From Rothia mucilaginosa (lineage in GTDB: Bacteria; Actinomycetota; Actinomycetes; Actinomycetales; Micrococcaceae), in NCBI RefSeq assembly GCF_901875305.1, contig NZ_CABFLY010000002.1, positions 372,001 to 436,000 on the forward strand: a stretch of DNA of 64,000 nt, written 5' to 3'. Below, in pieces: positions 52,429 through 61,174 of the stretch. The position numbers were made by a program, and so were the translations under genes. The notes beneath the pieces are model-generated. The model searched no databases. It was not told the origin of the DNA and saw only the letters and a program-made list of their open reading frames with translations. Within the stretch, counting starts at the first letter, position 1; each line of letters begins with the position of its first letter.

Positions 52429-53487
52429 TTACTGCGCGGTAGCCGAGGGTGCCGGGGTTGCGGTAGCCGCGTCCGAGGAGGCACCCGAAGCCGATGCGGA
52501 GGCCGCCGCAGCGGAAGCGGCCTGGGCCTGCTGCAGGGTCTGCGGGTTCTCCTCGGCGCCCAGGATATCCACGACGAACACGAGGGTGCCGGTCGGAGTG
52601 GAGCCGTTGGTATACTCGTTACCGTACGCCTGGTCTGCCGGGATGACCAGCTCAACGCGGGAGCCGACCTTCTTGCCGGTCAGGCCGGCGGTCCAGCCCT
52701 TAATGACGCCCTGCAGGGACAGGCCCGCGGGGATCTTGTCGTAGTTGCCGTCGAAGACCTTGCCGTCAGAGTACTGGGCACCAATGTAACGCACGTAGAT
52801 GGTGTCGGTTGCCTTCACCTCGGGGCCGGTACCTTCGATGAGGTTCTTCGAGACGAGCTCGGTGACGTCCTGCTTGGTGTCAGGCATTTTCAGTTCAGCC
52901 TTGCCGGTGGACTCGTCCAAGGTGAAGGCGGGCAGGGCCGGGTCGGCGGTCTGGGCGGTGCCGGTGGCGTACTTGGGCAGCTTGGCCTTGACGGTGTACA
53001 CCTCAACATTCGTGGGGGTGCCCGGGGATGCGGTCGAAGCGGAAGGCGTACCGGAGGCGGTGCGCTGCTGCAGGATGTTGGTGCTGTAGGAGAAGGAACC
53101 GCCAACCTTGATTTCCTTCAGCTTCTCGTACACCTCGGGGGCTGCTTGCTTGAGCTGGTCGTTGATGGGCAGCAGAATCGGTTCACTGGAGTAGGTGGAG
53201 CCGGCCACCTTTCCGTCAGCACCGTTGAACACGGCCGCCTCGACGAGCACGAAGTCGCCGTCGGTGAGGGAGTCACCGTTGCCGGTCTCAATCACGTGTG
53301 CGGTGGGGGTGGATGCGGCGAAGGGGGTTGCGAAGGACACCTCGGGTTCCGCGGTAGCGCTCTTGAGGGTGTACTTCACACCGGAGAGATCGTCGTTGGG
53401 GCCGGCCTTGGGGGCGCAGGCGCTGAGAGTAAGCGCGAGCGCGGCGGCACCGACACCAATATAGGTCAGGGGTGAGCGTTTGGTCAT
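52429..53487 (-). CDS. FKBP-type peptidyl-prolyl isomerase lipoprotein
   Basis: The 352-residue protein has a signal peptide (LTYIGVGAAALALTLSAC) with lipobox LSAC, so it is anchored outside the membrane. The N-terminal half contains a degenerate FKBP-like unit (TGNGDSLTDGDFVLVEAAV). A true FKBP domain spans about residues 205-310 (YVRYIGAQYSDGKVFDGNY, AYGNEYTNGSTPTGTLVFVVDIL). An Ala/Ser-rich tail follows. It probably folds exported proteins. Confidence 0.9.
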   Translation of the reverse strand: MTKRSPLTYIGVGAAALALTLSACAPKAGPNDDLSGVKYTLKSATAEPEVSFATPFAASTPTAHVIETGNGDSLTDGDFVLVEAAVFNGADGKVAGSTYSSEPILLPINDQLKQAAPEVYEKLKEIKVGGSFSYSTNILQQRTASGTPSASTASPGTPTNVEVYTVKAKLPKYATGTAQTADPALPAFTLDESTGKAELKMPDTKQDVTELVSKNLIEGTGPEVKATDTIYVRYIGAQYSDGKVFDGNYDKIPAGLSLQGVIKGWTAGLTGKKVGSRVELVIPADQAYGNEYTNGSTPTGTLVFVVDILGAEENPQTLQQAQAASAAAASASASGASSDAATATPAPSATAQ

Positions 53488-53633
53488 GATATATCCTCTG
53501 GTTGTGTGCGCGCCGGATAATGCGCGCGCCTTCAGAATAGTTTACAGGTACGGGGTTGGGCGGTCTCATGCTACCGCCTGTGGCTGTGGGCCGGCTGTGC
53601 GCGGGCGGAGTATCTGCAGGGGCGGGCGCGTCC

Positions 53634-53665
53634 GTGGGGTCGGGGGCGTACGCCCCCGACCCCAC
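53634..53665 (-). terminator. Terminator of pafA
   Basis: This is a perfect 15-bp stem in a GC-rich palindrome (GTGGGGTCGGGGGCG and its complement around TA), 25 bases after the pafA stop. Confidence 0.75.
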
Positions 53666-53689
53666 ACGTATTTCCCTGGCAGAGTTTCC

Positions 53690-55162
53690 CTAGCAGGGCG
53701 GCGGAAAGGATGCCTCGCGGTTCTGGCGAGCCTTACCCTCTAGCAGGCTCAGCACCTCTTCCAGGCCCTCGCTGTCGGTAGCGAACGGGTCCTTGCACAC
53801 CAGCGTGTGCTGCGGGTATGCGTTGAGCTTCAGGTGCACCCAATCCACGGTGAACTGCTCCCCCGCCGCAACCGCCGCGTTAATGAAGCGCGAGCGCTGC
53901 AGGGCGCGAGTGGCGGGCGGTTCGGTCTTCGCGGCCTCCGCAGCCCCCTCAGGCAGGATGCGCTTGACGGCCCCGCGGCGGACCAGAGCGTGGAAGACGC
54001 TGCGGTCCGGGTCGATGTCGTGGTACGCCAAATCCAGCTGGCGGATGCGGGCGCTCGCATAATCGGCGGGCTGACCAGCCGCGCGGGCGCGGGCGATGTA
54101 CGCATCCAGAAGCTTCTTCTTGATGGCCCAGTCGATTTCGGTGTCGATGCCGCTGTAGTCGCCGGACTCGATAGCGTCCAGGGTGCGTTGCCACAGGTCC
54201 AGGGCGTAGCCCACGTGGCGGTGGTGCGCGCCGTACTGCTGCACGTACTGGCGGGCCGCATCCAGGTAGTGGCGCTGCACGCTCAGGGCCGTGTAGTACT
54301 TACCGTCGGTGGTCTGGAAGGTCGCGGTGCCGGTCAGGTCGTGGCTGATAGCGCGCAGGGCCGCCGGGACGGACACAATATCCAGGCTCGTGACCGGGAA
54401 GCGGTCCTCGAGCATGCGCAGCACCAGGTCGGTGCTGGCAATCTTCAGCAGCACGGTCGGCTCCGCCATGTTTGAATCACCATTAATGACGTGCATGCGA
54501 CGGAACTTCGAAGCATCCGCGTGCGGCTCATCGCGGGTGTTAATGAGCGGGCGAGCGCGCGAGGTCGAGGTGGAAGCTGCCTCCCAGATGTGGTCGGCAC
54601 GCTGCGAGAAGGAGTACGACGGCACACCCGTGCTGGATGCCGGGTCGGTCGAACCTGGCACCGGGCCGCCCTGCGGGTGGGTCTTGCCGGCGCCCACCAG
54701 GATCTGGCGGGTCACCAGGAACGGCACGAGCTGGGCAATCAGGTCGTTGAACTGTAGCTTGCGGCTAATCAGGTAGTTCTCGTGGCTACCGTACGAGTTG
54801 CCCGCCGAATCCACGTTGTTCTTGAACAGGTACAGTTCGCCGTCAAGGGGGCGGCCCTCGGAACCGGCGAGCAGGCGCTTGCGGGCGGTGCGCGCCAGGT
54901 CGGCGAAGAGCAGCTCACCGGCGCGTTCCTGCGCGAGCAGCTCGTCGATGCTACTACATTCGGCGGAGGCGTATTCGGGGTGCGAGCCGACGTCCAGGTA
55001 GAGGCGGCCGCCGTTGGGCAGGAAGACGTTCGTCGAACGCCACTGGTCCAGTACGGGCTTGAAGAGGGCGGCGGCGGATTCTTCGATGCTCAGCCGGCCC
55101 ATGCCGTGCGGGACGTAGCTGAGCCCGAATTCGCTTTCAATGCCGAAGATGCGGTGTTCCAT
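53690..55162 (-). CDS. pafA: Pup-protein ligase PafA
   Basis: The 490-residue carboxylate-amine ligase uses ATP to link the C-terminal Glu of Pup to lysines of target proteins. The start MEHRIFGIESEFGLSYV, the catalytic Asp region LYLDVGSHPEYASAEC, and YKNNVDSAGNSYGSHENYL-like (LFKNNVDSAGNSYGSHEN) are the hallmarks. It directly follows pup (29-base gap), where most actinobacteria carry prcB and prcA. Confidence 0.96.
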   Translation of the reverse strand: MEHRIFGIESEFGLSYVPHGMGRLSIEESAAALFKPVLDQWRSTNVFLPNGGRLYLDVGSHPEYASAECSSIDELLAQERAGELLFADLARTARKRLLAGSEGRPLDGELYLFKNNVDSAGNSYGSHENYLISRKLQFNDLIAQLVPFLVTRQILVGAGKTHPQGGPVPGSTDPASSTGVPSYSFSQRADHIWEAASTSTSRARPLINTRDEPHADASKFRRMHVINGDSNMAEPTVLLKIASTDLVLRMLEDRFPVTSLDIVSVPAALRAISHDLTGTATFQTTDGKYYTALSVQRHYLDAARQYVQQYGAHHRHVGYALDLWQRTLDAIESGDYSGIDTEIDWAIKKKLLDAYIARARAAGQPADYASARIRQLDLAYHDIDPDRSVFHALVRRGAVKRILPEGAAEAAKTEPPATRALQRSRFINAAVAAGEQFTVDWVHLKLNAYPQHTLVCKDPFATDSEGLEEVLSLLEGKARQNREASFPPPC

Positions 55163-55191
55163 GATGATGACCCGGCGCGCAGGTGCGTCGG

Positions 55192-55386
55192 TTACTCGCC
55201 GCCCTTCTGGACGAAGCCGGTCACGAAGTCCTCAGCGTTCTCGGCCAGCAGGCCATCGATTTCGTCGAGCAGGTCGTCGACCTCGCTCACGTCGGAGACG
55301 ACGTGGGAGGCGGCCAGGGTCAGTTCCTGCTCCTGCTCGGCGGCGGTGGTTTCGGTCTGCTGCGCGTTAATGCGTTCGCGGCTCAT
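55192..55386 (-). CDS. pup: Prokaryotic ubiquitin-like protein Pup
   Basis: The 64-residue intrinsically disordered modifier has the Asp/Glu-rich central helix region (EVDDLLDEIDGLLAENAEDF) that binds the ARC coiled coil. The C-terminus is FVQKGGE. Ending in Glu, it can be ligated by PafA without prior deamidation by Dop, which the Gln-ending mycobacterial Pup needs. The start is ATG 55386 behind GGAGAG. Confidence 0.96.
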   Translation of the reverse strand: MSRERINAQQTETTAAEQEQELTLAASHVVSDVSEVDDLLDEIDGLLAENAEDFVTGFVQKGGE

Positions 55387-55390
55387 GGTT

Positions 55391-55440
55391 CTCTCCTTGA
55401 GGTTGGTTAGGTTAGTTGGTTTGGTTAGTTCCGGTTGGTC
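55391..55440 (-). repeat. Low-complexity CTAACC-type leader of pup
   Basis: On the minus strand the pup leader is a run of imperfect AACC/AACTAACC units ending at the ribosome-binding site. Confidence 0.55.
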
Positions 55441-55638
55441 TGTGATGGAGGCGACGGGGCCGGTCGGCGCGGGTTGCGCCGCCGGTTTGGGGGTGCACCG
55501 GATGCACCGCCTCCGTGGGTTTTGTGGTTTTGGCTCTTCCAAATGGGGGTATCGGCCCCGGGGCGGAATGTGAGTTCATGTGGGTTTGGGGACTGAGACG
55601 CCCCGCGGCTGCCCCAAACCCTAACAGTACCCCGCACC

Positions 55639-57462
55639 CTAGCGCAGGCCGTTCAGTAGCGCATCCGAGTGGTTTGCCTCCGCCAGCAGCGGCTCCACCT
55701 CGGCGGCACCGTAGCGGGTCGGCTCCATCATTGTAAAGCGAGTCAGTTCCTTCGAGTACCGGCCACGGCACGAGACCGTATCCCAGTTAATACCCAGAAT
55801 CTCCTCGGGCCAGCGGGACATGAGCGTGCCACGCAAAAACGCGCGCGTCTCACGCGGCGGCTCAGTCGTCGCACGCTCCACCTGCTCGGCAGAGAACAGC
55901 GTGCGCATGCGCCCGCGCGCCACCAGACGGTGGTACAGGCTCTTCGACGGGTCAATATCAGCGTACTGCAAATCCAGCGCCTTCAGCTTCGGGTTCGCGT
56001 AATCCACGCCCTTCTCAACGTAGCCGCGCACCAGCGCATACTTGGCCACCCAATCCAGACGGTCCGCCAGCGAGAGCGGGTTAGTCTCTAGGGCATCCAG
56101 AACCTCGCCCCACAGATCAAGAATCTGCGCGGTCGCAGCATCCACACCCGCCGGGTTCGACTCCTCATGCGTACGGGAGGCCTCGTAGTAGGCGCGCTGA
56201 ATCTGCAGGGCGCTCGCCGAACCACTCGTGGACACCGGGTTCGGCAGGGTCGCCGACGAAGGAGCCAACGGCAGCTGCGCCGACAGCGACAAATCGTGGC
56301 TGACCGCGTGCATCGCCGCCACCGGATCGGACAGACGCACACCCGGTAGCGCGGGGTGCTGCTCGCTGTGCGATTCAATCAGGTTCATCACCAGCGCCGC
56401 CGTACCAAACTTCAACAGGTTCGAATAGTGCGACAGGTTCGCGTCCGCCGGAATTACGTGCAGACGACGGTACTTCGACTCATCCGCGTGCGGCTCGTCG
56501 CGCGTGTTCACAATCGGGCGGCGAATCGTGGTCTCCAGACCAATCGTGCGCTCAAAGAAATCAGCACGCGAACTAATCTGAAAACCCGGCACCTCACCGT
56601 GCGTGCCGATACCCACACGGCCCGCACCCGTGAAAATCGCGCGGGTGGCGAAGAACGGCAGGAGCGCATCCGCCACCTGCTCGAACGGAACATCACGGCT
56701 AATCAGGTAGTTTTCGTGGGCGCCGTACGACTGGCCCTTCGAGTCGGTGTTGTTCTTGTACAGCTTCACCTGCGGCAAATCCTGCCCGTGGTTGCCCAGC
56801 TCCACCAGCGACTCGTACGCCAGTGCGTCACCGGCAGCGTCATAGAGCACCGCGTCGGCGGGGGTCAGCACCTCGGGCGAGGAATACTCCGGATGCGCAT
56901 GGTCCACGTACAGGCGCGCACCGTTGGGCAGAATCGCGTTCATCGTCACCCGATCCCAGTCCAGACGCTCCGGGAAGCCGCCGCGGCCGTGCACGCCGGC
57001 GAGCGCATCCAGGGCGCTACGCGGCTCGGTGGGCTCACCCGGTGCCTGAACTCCCGCCTCGCGCATAATCTCCAAGGCGATGTCCTGGCTGGTCAGCTCG
57101 GTGCGGGTGTGCGTCATCTGGCTCGAGTGCGCGGTGGAGGCGTCCTGCACCCGGCCGAAGGCGTCGCGCAGGGGCGACTCGGACTCCCCCAGCCACTGGC
57201 CCTCGGGGGCGGCGGGTGCGGGTTCGGTCGAGTAGTTCTCGGCCTGGCGGGCCTCCTCGGCAACGAGCTCGGCGGCCAGGGCGCGGCGCTGCAGCTGCTC
57301 ACGGAAGGCCTCGCCGCGGCGGAACGCAAGCTTGGCGTAGGTGTTGACCACCAGTGCCGACAGCACGGTCGGGTTGGTGCCCGGCGCGGAGGGTGCGATG
57401 ACGCCGTATTCGGTTTCGGCGCCCATGACGCGGTGCACGCCGTAGCTGGGGGTGGAGTTCAT
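55639..57462 (-). CDS. dop: Depupylase/Pup deamidase Dop with expanded loop
   Basis: The 607-residue protein is about 100 residues longer than typical Dop. The ATP-binding Glu16 is in MGAETEYGV and the catalytic Asp187 in LYVDHAHPEYSSPE. The distance between them is about 170 residues instead of about 85, so the Dop loop region is greatly enlarged (residues about 50-165, Ala/Glu-rich). Later motifs YKNNTDSKGQSYGAHENYL-type and RPIVNTRDEPHADE are intact. It removes Pup from conjugates. I place the start at ATG 57462 behind AGGAGA. Confidence 0.93.
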   Translation of the reverse strand: MNSTPSYGVHRVMGAETEYGVIAPSAPGTNPTVLSALVVNTYAKLAFRRGEAFREQLQRRALAAELVAEEARQAENYSTEPAPAAPEGQWLGESESPLRDAFGRVQDASTAHSSQMTHTRTELTSQDIALEIMREAGVQAPGEPTEPRSALDALAGVHGRGGFPERLDWDRVTMNAILPNGARLYVDHAHPEYSSPEVLTPADAVLYDAAGDALAYESLVELGNHGQDLPQVKLYKNNTDSKGQSYGAHENYLISRDVPFEQVADALLPFFATRAIFTGAGRVGIGTHGEVPGFQISSRADFFERTIGLETTIRRPIVNTRDEPHADESKYRRLHVIPADANLSHYSNLLKFGTAALVMNLIESHSEQHPALPGVRLSDPVAAMHAVSHDLSLSAQLPLAPSSATLPNPVSTSGSASALQIQRAYYEASRTHEESNPAGVDAATAQILDLWGEVLDALETNPLSLADRLDWVAKYALVRGYVEKGVDYANPKLKALDLQYADIDPSKSLYHRLVARGRMRTLFSAEQVERATTEPPRETRAFLRGTLMSRWPEEILGINWDTVSCRGRYSKELTRFTMMEPTRYGAAEVEPLLAEANHSDALLNGLR

Positions 57463-57584
57463 GGGGTTCTCCTGAAAGGTTCTGTTAAGGGTCTGGACCT
57501 GCGGTAATACCGCTTGTGTCGCGGGATAAGTGCTCGGTGAGCGCCGGATGATTGCCGCCCGGCTCATGCTTGTAAGCGCGCGGT

Positions 57585-59447
57585 TTAGCGGGCCGGCTCC
57601 ACCGACACCAGGCGGCCACGTACACCGGCGACGGTGAGCGCATCCTCAATATCGGGCAGAGGCGGCAAATCCACCTGATCCTCAAACTCGGCGCGCACAG
57701 CCTCCAGCAGGTGGCGGGTACCGATACCCACACCGGCCGCGCCCTCGACGCCGTTTACCTCGGCCGCACCGGAAGCACCGGCAGTCAGTGTCTGCAACTG
57801 CTCCTTAATCGCAGCCTTCTTCGCGCGGTCCACAATATTGCGAATCACCGCACCCGAGGCGAAGTCGCCGCGGTAGAGCGTGTGCGTGGAGAGGTGGCCG
57901 GTCGCGGCGTTCGAAGAGCCCACAATCATGGAGGAATCCACGGTCGCCACGGCGTACGCGGTGGAGGGGGTACGCGCGTACAGCTGGCCGGTCGCGGCAG
58001 CAATCATCGAGGTCAGGGCGGCGCGGGCGGATCCGGCGGCGGCAACCTCCGCAGCGTCCAGCGGCAGATCCTCGGTCAGGTACAGACCGAAGATTTCGGC
58101 GGCACCGGGGGCATCCGGGCGGTTGATGCGAATCTTCAGGTCGAGTCGGCCCGGGCGCATCACCGCGGCATCGATGAGGTCTTCACGGTTGGTCGCGCCA
58201 ATCACGATGACGTTCTGCAGCGACTCCACGCCGTCGATTTCGGCCAGCAGCTGCGGCACGATGGTCGTCTCAATATCTGAGGAACGGCCCGAACCACGCA
58301 TGCGGAACAGCGACTCCATCTCGTCGAAGAACACGACGACCGGGTGACCGGCCTCAGCCTTCTCGCGGGCGGCCACGAAAATATCGCGAATCTGACGCTC
58401 GGTCTCACCCACGAACTTATCGAGCAGCTCGGGGCCCTTAATGTTCAGGAAGTAGCCACGGGTATTCGAACCCGGGTTCAGCGCGGCGGCGCGGGCGGCC
58501 AGGGAGTTCGCCACGGCCTTAGCAATCATGGTCTTACCGTTACCGGGAGGGCCGTAGAGCAGAATACCCTTGGGCGGTGCCAGGTGGTAGCGCTCGAAAA
58601 TCTCGGGGTGCAGGTAGGGCAGCTCCACCGCGTCGCGAATCTGCTCAATTTGTGCGCCCAGGCCACCGATCTGGCTGTAGGTGACGTCCGGAATCTCCTC
58701 GAGCACGAGCTCCTGCGAACGGGAGGCGGGCACCTGCGAGGTAATCATGCGGGTGCGCGTATCGAGGGTCACCGCGTCACCGGTGCGCAGCTGCTCAATG
58801 TCCAGGGAACCGGCCACGCGCGCCACCTGCTGAGCACCCGAGGAGGTATCGACCAGCACGCGCTCGCCGTCAAGCACCTCGCGCACGGTCACCACGTCGC
58901 CAAAGGGCTCGGTGTCCAGGGCGACCACGGCCTCGGACTTGTCGTTGAGGAGCACCGTCATGCCGGGGGTCAGCGTGGACAGGTCAATCAGCGGGGATAC
59001 CGGAATACGCATAAGTCGGCCGCCAACCTGCACGTCCAGGTAGGTGTCAATCTCGGCGGGGGTCTTATCGTCCGCAACCTGCTCGTAGGTCATGGTCTGG
59101 CCCTCGTGCACGGCCAGCACAATCGCCGAGTTCAGCGGCGGCATGACGTTCTGCGAGAGGGAGGCGCGCAGGCGCTCCACCTGGTAGCGCATGCTGGTAA
59201 TAGCCTCGACGAGCTTGCGGTTCTTCTCCCCCGCGCCGCGAATCTGTCGGCTCATGTTATCGCGGGTTGCCTCCGCGGCAGTGAGGCGGCGCAACACGGC
59301 GTCATACTCCTGGGCGCTGACGGGCTGACTGCCGGGCAGGGAGGTCGAACCGAACGCGGCGGAGTAGTGCGGTGCGGCGGATGCGGCACTGTGCGCGGTG
59401 CCGTGCTGCGGGGTTCCGGTGTGGTCTGCGGATTCGTGGGGGGTCAC
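57585..59447 (-). CDS. arc: Proteasome-activating-type AAA ATPase ARC (Mpa)
   Basis: The 620-residue ring ATPase unfolds pupylated proteins. The N-terminal coiled coil (about 45-98) binds Pup; two OB folds follow. The AAA domain has Walker A GPPGNGKT (299-306) and Walker B VVFFDEMESLF. The C-terminus reads VSVEPAR and lacks the GQYL-type ending that docks into the 20S proteasome. This fits the absence of prcB/prcA next to pup. The start is GTG behind AGGAGAGA. Confidence 0.94.
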   Translation of the reverse strand: MTPHESADHTGTPQHGTAHSAASAAPHYSAAFGSTSLPGSQPVSAQEYDAVLRRLTAAEATRDNMSRQIRGAGEKNRKLVEAITSMRYQVERLRASLSQNVMPPLNSAIVLAVHEGQTMTYEQVADDKTPAEIDTYLDVQVGGRLMRIPVSPLIDLSTLTPGMTVLLNDKSEAVVALDTEPFGDVVTVREVLDGERVLVDTSSGAQQVARVAGSLDIEQLRTGDAVTLDTRTRMITSQVPASRSQELVLEEIPDVTYSQIGGLGAQIEQIRDAVELPYLHPEIFERYHLAPPKGILLYGPPGNGKTMIAKAVANSLAARAAALNPGSNTRGYFLNIKGPELLDKFVGETERQIRDIFVAAREKAEAGHPVVVFFDEMESLFRMRGSGRSSDIETTIVPQLLAEIDGVESLQNVIVIGATNREDLIDAAVMRPGRLDLKIRINRPDAPGAAEIFGLYLTEDLPLDAAEVAAAGSARAALTSMIAAATGQLYARTPSTAYAVATVDSSMIVGSSNAATGHLSTHTLYRGDFASGAVIRNIVDRAKKAAIKEQLQTLTAGASGAAEVNGVEGAAGVGIGTRHLLEAVRAEFEDQVDLPPLPDIEDALTVAGVRGRLVSVEPAR

Positions 59448-59657
59448 GGTCTCTCCTAAGCGTGTCCGGGCGGGTCGGGCTGGTGCGTGCGGGCCCTTCG
59501 AATTGCCTCGATGCGTGGGCTCCGCCAGGGCCGCACCGAGGATGGGGTTGGTACTTTCAGTCTATCGAGAACGTGCGGCTCGGCCGGGGTTCGGGACGCC
59601 AAATTCTCTGCGGGCTCACATGCTGACCCGGTAGTTCTCGGCTATTCCCCGCTCATC

Positions 59658-59695
59658 CCGGCGGTTTTAGATTTTTCCGGCGGTTCTAGACTCTT
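59658..59695. repeat. Tandem 19-bp imperfect repeat
   Basis: The two units follow the pattern CCGGCGGTTYTAGAYTYTT and are directly adjacent. A degenerate third copy begins near 59697. It may be a regulator binding site for the pupylation genes. Confidence 0.5.
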
Positions 59696-59774
59696 GCCCC
59701 GGCGTTTCGGGTCTCAAAGGGCAGGGCGGGATTGAGGGCGTGGCGGAATCTGAGCATAAAGCCTGCGGGCGCGC

Positions 59775-59808
59775 CGCGGGGGCACCGGCTGATACCCGTG
59801 CCCCCGCG
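59775..59808 (-). terminator. Hairpin after trmI
   Basis: The 11-bp stem CGCGGGGGCAC / GTGCCCCCGCG lies 13 bases after the trmI stop. There is no T run. Confidence 0.6.
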
Positions 59809-59820
59809 TGCCCGTATGAA

Positions 59821-60900
59821 TTATTCAGCTGCCTCGGCATCCTGCGCGCCCTCGGCGGTCTGATCAGACTCCACGCCGTTCTGCTCAAGCGCAATCTCGT
59901 TCGCGCGTGCGGCGTGAGCGGCAAGGTTCTTCGCATCGCGTGCGGCGCGGCGAATCTTCTTGTCGGTCACCTCACGCTCACCCACGTTCATGGGAATCCA
60001 CGCGTTCATATCCTCTTCAGAGAAGTCAGTCTTGGAGGCGCGACGCTTCGGCGCCAGGCGTACCGCACCGTCAGCCAGGCGACGAGCCACCACCAGGAAC
60101 GCGGTGTGCGCCACCATGCGGTGGTCGGGGCGGACCGCCAGGCCCTCCACGTGCCAGCCACGCACAATGGTCTCGTCGCATTCGGGCTCGGTGAAGCGAC
60201 CGTCCAGGCGCATGCCCTCAACCAGGCGGGACATCTGGGTCACGGTCGCAACGTAGCAGATGAGCACGCCGCCGGGCGCGAGCGCCTCCGCCACAGCGTC
60301 CAGGCACTCCCAGGGTGCGAGCATGTCGAGTACGACGCGGTCGACGCTGCCGGGCTCTTCAACCTGCGGCAGGGTGTCCTGCAGGTCGCCGATGCTCAGC
60401 TTCCACGCCGGGTGGGGGCCACCGAACATGGTTTCAATGTTGCCGCGGGCGACGTCTGCGAACTCTTCACGGCGTTCGAAGGAGTGCACGCAACCGTAGT
60501 CGCCGACTGCACGCAGCAGGGCGATAGACAGTGCGCCGGAGCCGACGCCGGCCTCAACGACGCGTGCGCCGGGGAAGATGTCTGCCTTGACGATAATCTG
60601 GGCGGCGTCCTTGGGGTAGACGACGGCCGCGCCGCGCGGCATGGAGAGAACAAAGTCCTTGTAGAGGGGGCGCAGCGCCTGGTAGAGGATGCCGTGAGTG
60701 TTGGCGATGACGGTGCCTTCGGGTGCGCCGATGAGGTCGTCGTGCTTGAGGAAGCCCTTGTGGGAGTGGTATTCGCCGCCTTCGGCGAGGGTGATGGTGG
60801 TGATGCGGCCGCGTTCGTCAGTGATTTGGACGCGTTCGCCGGGGCGGAAGGGGCCGCGGCGGTTGATTGCGCCGGTGGGGGTGTGGGTGCCGCTGCTCAC
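59821..60900 (-). CDS. trmI: tRNA (adenine-58-N1)-methyltransferase TrmI
   Basis: The 359-residue protein methylates A58 in the T loop of tRNAs. The N-terminal beta domain is followed by an AdoMet fold with VVEAGVGSGALSIALL, then VVLDMLAPWE and the LICYVATVTQMSRLVE region. An Ala/Glu-rich C-terminal tail of about 60 residues is additional. It lies directly upstream of the pupylation genes, as in mycobacteria. The start is GTG behind GAGGAGAA. Confidence 0.93.
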   Translation of the reverse strand: MSSGTHTPTGAINRRGPFRPGERVQITDERGRITTITLAEGGEYHSHKGFLKHDDLIGAPEGTVIANTHGILYQALRPLYKDFVLSMPRGAAVVYPKDAAQIIVKADIFPGARVVEAGVGSGALSIALLRAVGDYGCVHSFERREEFADVARGNIETMFGGPHPAWKLSIGDLQDTLPQVEEPGSVDRVVLDMLAPWECLDAVAEALAPGGVLICYVATVTQMSRLVEGMRLDGRFTEPECDETIVRGWHVEGLAVRPDHRMVAHTAFLVVARRLADGAVRLAPKRRASKTDFSEEDMNAWIPMNVGEREVTDKKIRRAARDAKNLAAHAARANEIALEQNGVESDQTAEGAQDAEAAE

Positions 60901-61017
60901 GGGGTGGTTCTCCTCGGGTTTGGGTCAGTCTGTGCTGTTCGCGCTTTGCGGCGAACTCTGGACGGAAAAAGTCCTTTTCTATTTTAGCGGAGTCTGCAAA
61001 TCGACTGTGGCGCGTTA

Positions 61018-61041
61018 CCCCGCAAGCGTGATAATGCGGGG
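61018..61041. promoter_or_regulatory. Inverted repeat upstream of the restriction-modification gene
   Basis: CCCCGCA (61018-61024) and TGCGGGG (61035-61041) flank a GATAAT-like hexamer. It could be an operator. A further -10-like TAGACT lies at 61091-61096. Confidence 0.4.
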
Positions 61042-61174
61042 CATGGATGGAGCAATGACCACTGAGCAATTGGGGCTACTCATTTTTGGTTAGACTTGAG
61101 GGGAGTCCGTGGAAATCCTCTGCGGGCAGAAACACCTTAGTGCCCAAGAATTATGGGGCAAAGGAAAGAGTATT

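Larger units (their letters stand above)
59448..59820. other. Intergenic region upstream of arc
   Basis: It contains two tandem 19-base units (59658-59676 and 59677-59695) with a weaker third copy, the probable promoter region of the arc-dop-pup-pafA cluster, and a hairpin that may terminate trmI. No gene seen. Confidence 0.5.

Noticed and set aside
53690-55386. Hidden prcB/prcA genes between pup and pafA
   Set aside because: Only 29 bases separate the two genes.
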